Assembly (NCBI GenBank): GCA_005116965.1
Contig: SWDG01000025.1
Coordinates: forward strand, 299,883-363,882
DNA: 64,000 nucleotides
From: Nitrospira sp.
GTDB taxonomy: Bacteria; Nitrospirota; Nitrospiria; Nitrospirales; Nitrospiraceae
Direction: 5' to 3'
Every line of letters starts with the position of its first letter. Within the stretch, counting starts at the first letter, position 1. Below are positions 38,941-47,921 of the stretch, piece after piece. Under the pieces are notes generated by a model. The model saw only the letters and a list, made by a program, of their open reading frames with translations. It was not told the origin of the DNA and did no database searches. The translations under genes and the position numbers were made by a program.

Positions 38941-38970
38941 GCGGGTGCCGCACGATAATGCGGCACCCGC
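38941..38970 (+). terminator. Hairpin after the DUF4331 gene
   Basis: gcgggtgccgca / tgcggcacccgc perfect 12-bp stem, 6-nt loop. Confidence 0.6.
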
Positions 38971-38989
38971 ATCATGACAGGACCAGGGC

Positions 38990-39892
38990 GTGAACCAAGA
39001 CACGACGATACAAGAGTCAAGAATGCCATTCCAGCAAGGATGGCTCGGGTCGATCGCGCTCCACGGACTTGTGTTTCTCAGCCTCTTTCCGCTTTTCCGT
39101 CAGTCACTGTTTACGATTCCCAACGAACCGTTTCACTGGGACGTCGCGCTCGTGCAATCGACACCGACCGCTCACAAGTCAGGTCAGAACACCGATGTCC
39201 CTCACCCGACCATAGCAAAGCAACCAGATCGTACACCTCCCACCTCTCACGCCAACCACACCATCCATCACGCAGCCCCGTCTGCAGGACGCATTGCCTC
39301 GCTTGCCCAAAAGGCTGAAGCACCGGTCACATCAACATCCATGGCTGATAATCCTTCGCCGGTCCCATCACCGAGCGAGACAGCCACAAGCTCGATACCG
39401 AATGAATTGCCCCCTATGACCCAGGCACATGAACCTCCACGACAGCAGACTGACACGCAGATCGGCTCAACGACACAAGCACCACCACAACTGGAAACAA
39501 CTGCCTCCGCTCCCATCGAAGAAAGTGCTCGACGTACTGACGCTGTCCAGCCTTCGCCACTGTCAGCCACCGTATTAGACGCTACCGCCGTTTCCGAGAT
39601 ACGGCCTGACTACAGCTGGCTTCAACAGGCTATCTTCCGGCGGCTGGAGGAACTTAAGCGATCTTCTCGCCCATCACTCGATGACTCACGCCCCCTCAAG
39701 GTGATGGTCCGGGTGGTGATATCGAGAGAAGGGACGTTGTTGGATTCCACGGTCGTGACGAGTTCCGGCCTGGATCGCATCGATCAGGAAGCGATGGCAC
39801 TCGTGCAGCGAGCCTTCCCGATGCAACTGGACCGCCCGTTGGACCGACAGCAGGTCGCCATGCGCATTCCCATTACCTATTCACGCGAGTAG
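38990..39892 (+). CDS. TonB family protein
   Basis: N-terminal TM, Pro/Thr-rich linker, TonB C-terminal-like LKVMVRVVISREGTLLDSTVVTSSGLDRIDQEAMALVQRAFPM. Likely start 39023. Confidence 0.8.
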   Translation: MNQDTTIQESRMPFQQGWLGSIALHGLVFLSLFPLFRQSLFTIPNEPFHWDVALVQSTPTAHKSGQNTDVPHPTIAKQPDRTPPTSHANHTIHHAAPSAGRIASLAQKAEAPVTSTSMADNPSPVPSPSETATSSIPNELPPMTQAHEPPRQQTDTQIGSTTQAPPQLETTASAPIEESARRTDAVQPSPLSATVLDATAVSEIRPDYSWLQQAIFRRLEELKRSSRPSLDDSRPLKVMVRVVISREGTLLDSTVVTSSGLDRIDQEAMALVQRAFPMQLDRPLDRQQVAMRIPITYSRE

Positions 39893-39895
39893 CCC

Positions 39896-41083
39896 ATGAA
39901 TCGATTGTTCACCATTGTCTGTATGGTTGGATGGTTCATGGTGAGCCACGTCGACGCCACGTACGCTGAACCCTACCGGCCGACCGATGATACCCAGGTT
40001 CTCCAGCAGCTCAGTTTCAAGGCATCTGATCCTGTCGCGCGTGAGCTCGACAGCCTGCGTACCAATCTACGAGGAAATCCTCGCAATCTTGAATCCGCTG
40101 TGAAACTGGCTACTCGCTATATCGAACAAGGGCGCTCGGAAGGAGATCCGCGTTTCCTTGGGCAAGCACAAGCGATCCTGAGTCCTTGGTGGAACGAACC
40201 AACCCCTCCGCCCGCCGCACTCCTCTTACGGGCAACGATCAGGCAGAACGCCCATGAATTCGATCAGGCCCTAGCCGACCTCGACCTGGTGTTGGCGGTT
40301 GAACCAAACAATGCCCAGGCCTGGCTCACCAAAGCCTCCATTCTCCAGGTACAAGCACGTTACGACGAGGCACGCCGCGCCTGTCAGCGACTCACACGCT
40401 TGACGGCCTCTCATGTGCTGCTCGGATGCCTGAGTGATATCGCGGGAGTGACTGGTCAATCGGTGAAAAGTCGTGAGCTGCTCCGGCAGGTACTGTCGAA
40501 TACGATCCTCTCGGGGCTCGAGCGCATCTGGATTGCGACGATCTTGGCTGAAACAGCCGCTCGCACCGGGGCCATCCGTGAGGCTGAGGAGTCTTTCGCT
40601 GAAGCCTTCAAGGTCGGCATCAAGGATCAATACTTGCTCGGCGCCTATGGGGATTTCCTGCTGGATCAACGCCGTTATCAGGACGTCATGTCCCTGCTCC
40701 GATCTGAAACGAGGGCCGATGGATTGCTCCTGCGTCTCGCTCTCGCGGAGCAGGCGTTGAAGCTGCCCATGTTCCAGAACCATACAGCCGAGCTGGCAGC
40801 CCGCTTTGCCGCCGGCCGTGATCGCGGAACGACCGTCCATGTACGAGAAGAGGCCCGGTTCACACTCACCTTGCAACATGATGCTCACCGAGCACTGCCG
40901 CTAGCCCAGGCCAATTGGAACGTGCAGCGAGAACCGGCGGACGCCAAGATCCTCCTAGAAAGCGCGCTCGCCGCGAAGAACCCACCGGCGGCCCAACCAG
41001 TGCTTGATTGGATGACGAGTAATCACGTGGAAGACTTTCATCTGCAACAACTCGCGAAGCAGATTCAAGAGGCACCATTCTGA
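39896..41083 (+). CDS. Secreted TPR protein
   Basis: Signal peptide; repeated TPR-like helices (ALADLDLVLAVEPNNAQAWLTKASILQVQARYDEARRAC). Confidence 0.75.
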   Translation: MNRLFTIVCMVGWFMVSHVDATYAEPYRPTDDTQVLQQLSFKASDPVARELDSLRTNLRGNPRNLESAVKLATRYIEQGRSEGDPRFLGQAQAILSPWWNEPTPPPAALLLRATIRQNAHEFDQALADLDLVLAVEPNNAQAWLTKASILQVQARYDEARRACQRLTRLTASHVLLGCLSDIAGVTGQSVKSRELLRQVLSNTILSGLERIWIATILAETAARTGAIREAEESFAEAFKVGIKDQYLLGAYGDFLLDQRRYQDVMSLLRSETRADGLLLRLALAEQALKLPMFQNHTAELAARFAAGRDRGTTVHVREEARFTLTLQHDAHRALPLAQANWNVQREPADAKILLESALAAKNPPAAQPVLDWMTSNHVEDFHLQQLAKQIQEAPF

Positions 41084-42204
41084 TGCGCATTCTGCTAGTC
41101 ATTGTCTCGCTTGTGTTCGCACTGCCTGCTTGGGCCCATAAGCCAAGCGACAGCTACCTCTCACTGTCTGTTCAGAACAATCACATCGAGGGGCAATGGG
41201 ACATCGCCTTACGCGATCTCGCCGATGCAATCGGATTGGACAGTAATGGAAACGGTCAACTCACCTGGGGAGAGGTCAGGAATAAGCATGACGAGATCAG
41301 GGCCTATGCACTATCACGTCTTGCCTTATCGGCTGATCAGCAGGCCTGTACGACTCAGCTGCTGGAACAACTCATCGATCATCATACAGACGGGACCTAC
41401 TCAGTCCTACGTTTTCGGTCGGATTGCGATGCGCCCATTGAACGGCTTGCAGTGGACTACCAACTTCTCTTCGATATCGATGCACAACACAAGGGGCTTT
41501 TGCGTCTGACGCAAGGCGGGCAGACCAGCACCGCCATTTTCAGTCGCGAATTGACGACTCAGGAATTTTCGATCACCGAGCGGTCACGCTGGACCGAGAG
41601 CATGCAATTTATTCACGAGGGGACTTGGCACATCTGGCTGGGGTTCGACCATGTTCTGTTCTTGCTTGTGCTCCTGCTTCCCTCTGTCTTGATTCGAGTG
41701 GAAGGTCACTGGAAGGCGGCAGATGATTTTGCATCGGTCTGCTGGAACGTCGTCAGCATTGTCACGGCCTTTACCATGGCCCATTCTTTAACATTGAGCC
41801 TGGCCACCCTGGATATCATCCAACTCCCATCTCGATTCGTGGAATCGACCATTGCTGCGTCAGTCGTACTCGCGGGGCTTGGCAATTTATATCCCACGAT
41901 GATGACTCGTCGTTGGATGGTTGCCTTTGGGTTTGGCCTTATCCATGGGTTCGGATTTGCCGCAGTGCTCACGGATCTCGGACTGCCTCACGATTCATTG
42001 TTGCTGAGTCTCGTCAGCTTCAACATCGGGGTAGAAATCGGCCAACTCGCCATCGTCGCCGCATTCTTACCGCTGGCCTATCTGATCCGCCGCTCCTGGT
42101 CATACCCAAGGTTGGTCCTCACCGGTGGCTCATTGGCGGTAATCGCCATCGCCCTCATCTGGTTCACCGAACGCGCGTTCGATCTCCAGCTGTTTCCCAT
42201 CTAG
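41083..42204 (+). CDS. HupE/UreJ_2 family membrane protein
   Basis: GTWHIWLGFDHVLFLLVLLLPSVL...AFTMAHSLTLSLATLDI...FGFGLIHGFGFAAVLTDLGL...FNIGVEIGQLAIV. Confidence 0.9.
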   Translation: MRILLVIVSLVFALPAWAHKPSDSYLSLSVQNNHIEGQWDIALRDLADAIGLDSNGNGQLTWGEVRNKHDEIRAYALSRLALSADQQACTTQLLEQLIDHHTDGTYSVLRFRSDCDAPIERLAVDYQLLFDIDAQHKGLLRLTQGGQTSTAIFSRELTTQEFSITERSRWTESMQFIHEGTWHIWLGFDHVLFLLVLLLPSVLIRVEGHWKAADDFASVCWNVVSIVTAFTMAHSLTLSLATLDIIQLPSRFVESTIAASVVLAGLGNLYPTMMTRRWMVAFGFGLIHGFGFAAVLTDLGLPHDSLLLSLVSFNIGVEIGQLAIVAAFLPLAYLIRRSWSYPRLVLTGGSLAVIAIALIWFTERAFDLQLFPI

Positions 42205-42215
42205 TAGGGGAACAC

Positions 42216-43114
42216 TCACAGCTGCACGACGACCTTCCCGACGTTGATATGCTCTTCCAGCATCGTATGGCCAGCGCGGAGATTCTCGACCGTCAGTCCA
42301 TTCAACACACGGTTGGCCGTCGTACGCATCTTGCCGGATTCGATCAAGGCCTTCACCTCCTCGAGGATTTCCCCCTGGGAGGCCGCACGATAGTTGAAGC
42401 TCGACTTCGTGAACATGAGTTCCCAATGCAGGCTCGCAGACTTTGACTTGAAGACGGAGAGGTCCAACCCATCCGCATCATCGATCATCCCGACTTCCCC
42501 GAATGGGGCAATGATGTCGGCCATCTTCAACCAGTGCTGGCCCGAATGAGTCGTGCTAAAGACGAAGTCCACAAACTTTAAACCCATCGCCCGTACGTCG
42601 TCCACAAATGTCTCGTGAGACACCGCATGATCAGCGCCAAGACTGCTGACCCACTGTTTGCTCTCCGGTCGTGAAGCTGTGGCAATCACCGTCATAGGGG
42701 TTTTCAGCTTGAGCAGCTGGATCGCTTGCGACCCAACGCCGCCGGCGCCGCCGCTTCCGTAAACGAGAGGGTGTTCGGCTTCAAGGCCACCAACCGCTCA
42801 TCCACCAATTGCCGCGTTGCATAAGACCCTGCCCGGTTGAGATCTCCGCTGTAGAAGACTTCATCGCCGACATTGAACTGTGTCGCTTCTAGACCGCGAG
42901 CCCGCACGATGCCTGCTGCGTCCCACCCCAAGATGACAGGCTGTCCGGCGGAGCCGGATCGCCTGGTTCGAACCTTGTAGTCGATAGGATTCAACCCGAC
43001 GGCCTTCACCTCAACCAATAGATCTTGACCGCTAGGTATAGGGTCAGGCAACTCCATGGGTTGCAGATTGAATTGATCCAACGAATGTGCCTGTGTATAT
43101 CCAAGTACCTTCAT
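42216..43114 (-). pseudogene. Zinc-type alcohol dehydrogenase / quinone oxidoreductase disrupted by an internal deletion with frameshift
   Basis: N-terminal half MKVLGYTQAHSLDQFNLQPMELPDPIPSGQDLLVEVKAVGLNPIDYKVRT...SFTEAAAPAAL in one frame; GSGGAGGVGSQAIQLLKLKTPMTVIATASRPESKQW... in another. Confidence 0.8.
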
Positions 43115-43364
43115 AGCCACCTCCCTGCTTGTATCTAGAGATACGACTTGATCTCCGTAAAGACAAGCACGCACATGGCTATGAGCCATCGACAAGAAGA
43201 AGGGGGCAAAGCAAAACCCTTCGCGACATCATTCATTCGTTAGAACAGGAGGGGCGTATATCGTGCGGACTAAGCGGTAGTGATCACCATCGCACTTGTC
43301 TAGTTCACTGAACGGGCGTTTGATTGGCAGCTATTTCCTGCTAGCGGGCCGCTGAAGTCGTGCA

Positions 43365-43991
43365 TTACTCAGAATGGTTTGAAAGAGCGTCTTCAAAGAA
43401 TTTGGTCAGAGACGAAAAGTCTCCTTGATCAGCGTCCCGCATGGCAGCAATGTACCGCGCTCGAATCTGGTGACCTTCAGACATGAGATGGGTTTGAGGC
43501 CATCTCGGCAAAGGATGTCCGTGGGAATAGAAGAATATGTCGGTGATCAGTCGTGCATGCCGCCCATTCCCATTTCGAAAGGGATGGATCTTCGTCAGCC
43601 TGTTCTGAAGACGCGCGGCGACTTCGAGAATCGGCATCGTCGACGTTGGTTCATTCCAATAATGAAAGTCATCACATAACAAGCGCATCTGTTCTGGTAT
43701 GAGGTGCCAGTCAATGCCGATGTTGAGATTATCCGTTCGGTATTTCCCCGCCCATGTCCAGATTGCGCCAAACATATCGTGGTGAACTGCACAGAGGAAG
43801 CCATTGGTGAGCCATCGTGCCCCCCGTTTCTTCCTACGGGCCTCAAAAATGTACTTGTCATAAGCCAGACTAATGGCGTGCGCTTCGGCTGCGTTCCGGT
43901 CTGCCCTGGTCGTGAGCTGAGTAAGAATGAGCCCTGAGGTGTCATCACCCGAGGTTTCACCATCCGGTTGATTTTCGTCCACGATGGTCAT
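43365..43991 (-). CDS. Fic-domain protein, mobile mystery protein B family
   Basis: Fic motif HPFRNGNGRHAR; architecture of mobile mystery protein B. Confidence 0.88.
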   Translation of the reverse strand: MTIVDENQPDGETSGDDTSGLILTQLTTRADRNAAEAHAISLAYDKYIFEARRKKRGARWLTNGFLCAVHHDMFGAIWTWAGKYRTDNLNIGIDWHLIPEQMRLLCDDFHYWNEPTSTMPILEVAARLQNRLTKIHPFRNGNGRHARLITDIFFYSHGHPLPRWPQTHLMSEGHQIRARYIAAMRDADQGDFSSLTKFFEDALSNHSE

Positions 43992-44446
43992 CGAGCTGAA
44001 ATTCGTTTACGAGGGCTGCGGAGAATATCGTCGGTGCGTTTTTCAAGGAGCTGTCTGAATGTGTCCTTATCAGGTGCTTGGTCTTCAAGTGCCATGGTTC
44101 CCATCGTCTGTTTCAGTCGTTTAAGGGCAACTGCTCGGGCGCGATCTCTGGTGAGTTCTTCCAGCGATTTCTGAAGCAGTGGTTCGAGGTTGAGCTCACA
44201 CCCTAAGCCTTCATAAATTCGTCGGAGCGTCCCGACTTGGGGATCAACTTTCCCAGATTCAATCGCCGCGAGATTTGGCTGGGTAATATGGGCACGTTGA
44301 GCCAGTTCAGCCTGCGTCATCCGTAACCGATTCCGGAGCAGACGTACCCAGTCCCCCGCCGTGAGTTTGCTCGTGCCTCTCGATACCCGTACCGGCAGTC
44401 TTGATAAGGCTATGTCATCGAGCACAGTTATGAATTTTTGTTTCAT
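43988..44446 (-). CDS. XRE-type HTH protein, mobile mystery protein A family
   Basis: LRNRLRMTQAELAQRAHITQPNLAAIESGKVDPQVGTLRRIYEGLGCEL; overlaps the Fic gene by 4 nt. Confidence 0.88.
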   Translation of the reverse strand: MKQKFITVLDDIALSRLPVRVSRGTSKLTAGDWVRLLRNRLRMTQAELAQRAHITQPNLAAIESGKVDPQVGTLRRIYEGLGCELNLEPLLQKSLEELTRDRARAVALKRLKQTMGTMALEDQAPDKDTFRQLLEKRTDDILRSPRKRISAR

Positions 44447-44463
44447 GGACCATAATTATACTA

Positions 44464-44499
44464 TTTACAACATAAATATAAACATAAATTGATTGTAAA
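44464..44499. promoter_or_regulatory. Candidate operator of the mobile mystery A/B pair
   Basis: Inverted repeat tttacaa (44464-44470) / ttgtaaa (44493-44499) in a very AT-rich tract directly upstream of the XRE gene. Confidence 0.45.
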
Positions 44500-44562
44500 C
44501 AGTATTGAAAATAATATATTAATACTGAGCACACGGCCCTTCTGATGTAATCGATCTCGATG

Positions 44563-45126
44563 TTAGGCCGAGGCCCCCATCATCTTGCGACGAGCCAAGC
44601 TCGCCAGGCCGATCACCCCGCTGCCGAACAGCCACGCTGCGGCAGGAAGTGGGACACCAGGACCACCAGCATTCGAACCCCAGAGGGTCAATGTATAGCC
44701 TACTCCCGCTGGAACAAGCCCTGCTGGATGCAGGTGATAATCACGCGGAAGTCCAAGGTCAGCCAGCGCTAGTGCAGTGAACGTATCAGCGGCGCCTTGA
44801 TACCCGCCAATCGTTACGGGAAGCTCAGAGTCACCATTGTTTTCAAAAATGGTGGAACCAAAGGCAGTAATACCGGTGGCTACGGAGGTCATGTTGAAAT
44901 GAGTGAATGAACCCAAATCAAAATTGATCGTATCCAAGAAAATTCCACTCCCTCCGGCGAGCCCCGGATCTGGAACATTGATGACGACCGGGTTCACTGC
45001 ATCGCCATTGCCGGCGGTGAAGACTCCTGCATCGAGCGTGACGGCCTGCGCTGTTGCGCCCAAGGCTAAGGCGCTTGCAGCCAACAAGCCGGCTACGGCT
45101 ATTTTCAACCTATGTGTGCGTATCAT
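44563..45126 (-). CDS. VPLPA-CTERM (PEP-CTERM class) sorting-signal protein
   Basis: Signal peptide; C-terminus VPLPAAAWLFGSGVIGLASLARRKMMGASA. Confidence 0.9.
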   Translation of the reverse strand: MIRTHRLKIAVAGLLAASALALGATAQAVTLDAGVFTAGNGDAVNPVVINVPDPGLAGGSGIFLDTINFDLGSFTHFNMTSVATGITAFGSTIFENNGDSELPVTIGGYQGAADTFTALALADLGLPRDYHLHPAGLVPAGVGYTLTLWGSNAGGPGVPLPAAAWLFGSGVIGLASLARRKMMGASA

Positions 45127-45451
45127 GCTGAACTCCTTTGTTAGGGTTACTGATACCTGTCAGAAAACACTGAATGACCTTATTGAATAGAGCTCTATCC
45201 GATCACGAGTATGCTTATAACCCGATGCCAGAAGTGGATCTACCGACCAGAGCACCAGATGCTACCGTATGTGACAATAAAACCTTGCGACACCCTGAAC
45301 ACTTCGCTCTCCAAATTAATCACCACCGTCATTCTCGTTCTTCAGCACCATCACTCACTCATCAGATCCGACGGTCCGCTAAGAAGCCACCCCTAGTACC
45401 TGGGGATGGTACCAAGAGAGGTCGAACGGCTACTACTACCGGATACAACGG

Positions 45452-45467
45452 ATGCTACAGATGTGAC
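45452..45467 (-). promoter_or_regulatory. Shared VPLPA-CTERM upstream element, copy A
   Basis: Minus strand GTCACATCTGTAGCAT, identical 16-mer to copy at 63143-63158. Confidence 0.5.
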
Positions 45468-45612
45468 AGAAAATGGGGGTTGGAAGCTGGATTCTCTAGA
45501 GATTTCCACGCAAAGACGGGAGGTGCGCCGGTGCCGGTATGAAAGGTCGGTGTGAAACCTTCGTCGATACTCGACCGGGTCGTACCGTAGGATGAGTGCC
45601 TGGAACGCTGAG

Positions 45613-47052
45613 CTATTTCGAATTGAAGAATCGCTGGGGTCGTTCGCCCCGAAACACGGATCCGTACTTTTTTCGGTTTCCCCTAAAGAGAGAGTCCAGC
45701 CAGGACGAAGGAGCGGATCCAGCCTGAGTCTCGCTCTTCATCTGCGAACCATTGAGACGAGCGATTCGAGCCTCCACATCGCGATAGGAATGCCCCGGTT
45801 GCTGAAGCCGTCGATAGGTCTCGACCGCTTCGGCCATGTTCCCTGCCTCTTCGAACGTGCGACCTAACATATATTGCAGTGCCGTTCGATCTTCGACTCT
45901 GGCCGACGGCCGGTTGATGGCATTGTGGAACATACCGATCGCCTCTTTGTGTTGTCCGATGGCTTTCAAGCAGAGCCCTTTCTGAGCCAGCGCCTTCACG
46001 ACCCATAGCTCCTGTTCGGCCAGCAGGTCGAGGAGGACGATGGCCCGGTCGTAGTTGCCGGTTTCTTTCAAGGCCACGGCTTGATGGTAAATGGACACAG
46101 GATCCTGCGCCTCAGGCAGAGGCTCGGATCGGCTCGCTCCCGGATTATCCACGTTCCGTGCTTGCCATGTTTCGACTTCAGCCCGTTCCTTTTCGAACTC
46201 GCTCGGAGACCACTCTACAGATTCCGGTGAGACTTTGAACGGAAATACACCATGACGGTCCCGAGCTGACGCAGTCTCCAGTACAATGCGGGCCGTCATG
46301 GCCTCGGTCTGAGCGGCAAATCCGTACACCAGCGCATGATCGCAGAGCTGATTGATCAGACGCGGCGTGCCGCCGGTCAGCCGGAACACCGAACGGCCTG
46401 CCAAGGTTGTAAACAGCGGCGCGCGTCTGCCTGCGACTTCCAACCGATGTATCATGTACCCCAGTGTTTCCTCTTCCGAGAGTGCGTCCAGCGTGTACTC
46501 GACACCGATCCGTTGGGCGAATTGCACCATGCCCGGCCCCTTCAACAGATCCCGCAAACCCAGCTGCCCCGACAAGAGAATCTGTAACGATCGACGACGT
46601 CCGTCATTGAGATTCGAGAGTAACCGAAGCTCTTCCAACATCGTGGCCCCGATATTTTGCGCTTCGTCGACCATCAGCAGCACCCGACGTCCGGCAGTTC
46701 GTTCGCGTTCAAGAAATTTTGAAAACTCATGGAACGCGTCCACATCACTCTTGCCGGTGATCGACAGATCAAAGGAAGCGGCGATCCACGGCAGCAGCCC
46801 ACCGATGCCGACATGCGTGTTCGACAACACGCCGACGGTCCAGGGATGGCGGGTCTCATCCAGCAACCGGTTCAACAATGTGGTTTTCCCCGTGCCGGGA
46901 TCTCCGGCAATGACGATCAAGGCCGATCCGTTTGTCAGCCCATACTCTAAAAGGCTGAGTGCCATCTTGTGCTTGGCCCCCAAATAGAGGAATTCCGGAT
47001 CCGGCAGCAGCGTGAAGGGCTTCGTCGTCAATTGATAGTATGTTTCGTACAT
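45613..47052 (-). CDS. ExeA-like AAA ATPase with C-terminal TPRs (exosortase-associated ATPase)
   Basis: MYETYYQLTTKPFTLLPDPEFLYLGAKHKMALSLLEYGL; Walker A AGDPGTGKTT. Confidence 0.88.
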   Translation of the reverse strand: MYETYYQLTTKPFTLLPDPEFLYLGAKHKMALSLLEYGLTNGSALIVIAGDPGTGKTTLLNRLLDETRHPWTVGVLSNTHVGIGGLLPWIAASFDLSITGKSDVDAFHEFSKFLERERTAGRRVLLMVDEAQNIGATMLEELRLLSNLNDGRRRSLQILLSGQLGLRDLLKGPGMVQFAQRIGVEYTLDALSEEETLGYMIHRLEVAGRRAPLFTTLAGRSVFRLTGGTPRLINQLCDHALVYGFAAQTEAMTARIVLETASARDRHGVFPFKVSPESVEWSPSEFEKERAEVETWQARNVDNPGASRSEPLPEAQDPVSIYHQAVALKETGNYDRAIVLLDLLAEQELWVVKALAQKGLCLKAIGQHKEAIGMFHNAINRPSARVEDRTALQYMLGRTFEEAGNMAEAVETYRRLQQPGHSYRDVEARIARLNGSQMKSETQAGSAPSSWLDSLFRGNRKKYGSVFRGERPQRFFNSK

Positions 47053-47057
47053 GATTC

Positions 47058-47900
47058 CTATGCAGAGTGGCTGTGCAGCAAGCCCATCGCTCGCCGCTTG
47101 GTCAATTGCGTACGCCCCGATTTATTGAGAACACCCCCAAGAATGGGCACACTCCCCGCAATAGCCGCCACAGCCTGCTCCACCTCAACCGACGAGGTTC
47201 GGCTTTCTTCCACCACCAGCAACAGCGCATCGAGGTGCGGGCTGAACCCTAAGACATCGGCGCGAGACAAAATCGGCGGCAGATCCAACACCACGAACCG
47301 AGACGGATACCGATGCTTGAGCTCTTGAGCAAGCGCGGCCATTTTGGGAGACGCCAAGGCCTCCGTAGAGTTCTTGATCGAGCGCCCTCCCGGCAGAAAG
47401 ACCAGCCGACCAACTCCGGGGTGAACCAGCAACGGCGCAAGCGGCACTTGGTCGAACAGATATTCCGTCAACCCCGGAGCCTGTTCCATTCCAAACAGTC
47501 GGTGCACGGCAGGGCGACTCATGTCAGCATCAACCAGTAACACTGTATGGGTGAGGTCCATGGCAAGGGCAAGAGAAAGATTCACCGCCGTCAGCGTCTT
47601 TCCCTCGTGCGCGGTGGGGCTGGATACCCCGAGCACATTCCACCCTTTTTGGCGAAATTGCTGCATCACCTGGGCTCGGAGTCGTTTATAGGCATCGACA
47701 AACGGTCCTTCCTCGTACCCGGTTATTAAGCGTTGGTCTCGCATCAGCTCTTCGGAGAGCGAGATTGCTCTGGTCGACGAGTAGATCAGCGGAGGCGCTT
47801 GGGTCACCGAGTAGTCCTCGGGTCTGTGCGCGCCGGAACCGGCTGAGCCGGATTGCTGCTTCAATCGTTCCTGAGCTTGCTGGAGATATTCCATCAGCAC
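47058..47900 (-). CDS. Tyrosine-protein kinase / BY-kinase of exopolysaccharide system (CpsD/CapB-like)
   Basis: GVSSPTAHEGKTLTAVNLSLALA...VLLVDADMSRPAVHRLFG. Confidence 0.88.
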   Translation of the reverse strand: MLMEYLQQAQERLKQQSGSAGSGAHRPEDYSVTQAPPLIYSSTRAISLSEELMRDQRLITGYEEGPFVDAYKRLRAQVMQQFRQKGWNVLGVSSPTAHEGKTLTAVNLSLALAMDLTHTVLLVDADMSRPAVHRLFGMEQAPGLTEYLFDQVPLAPLLVHPGVGRLVFLPGGRSIKNSTEALASPKMAALAQELKHRYPSRFVVLDLPPILSRADVLGFSPHLDALLLVVEESRTSSVEVEQAVAAIAGSVPILGGVLNKSGRTQLTKRRAMGLLHSHSA

Positions 47901-47921
47901 TCCCTCCTCATCAATTGCTCA

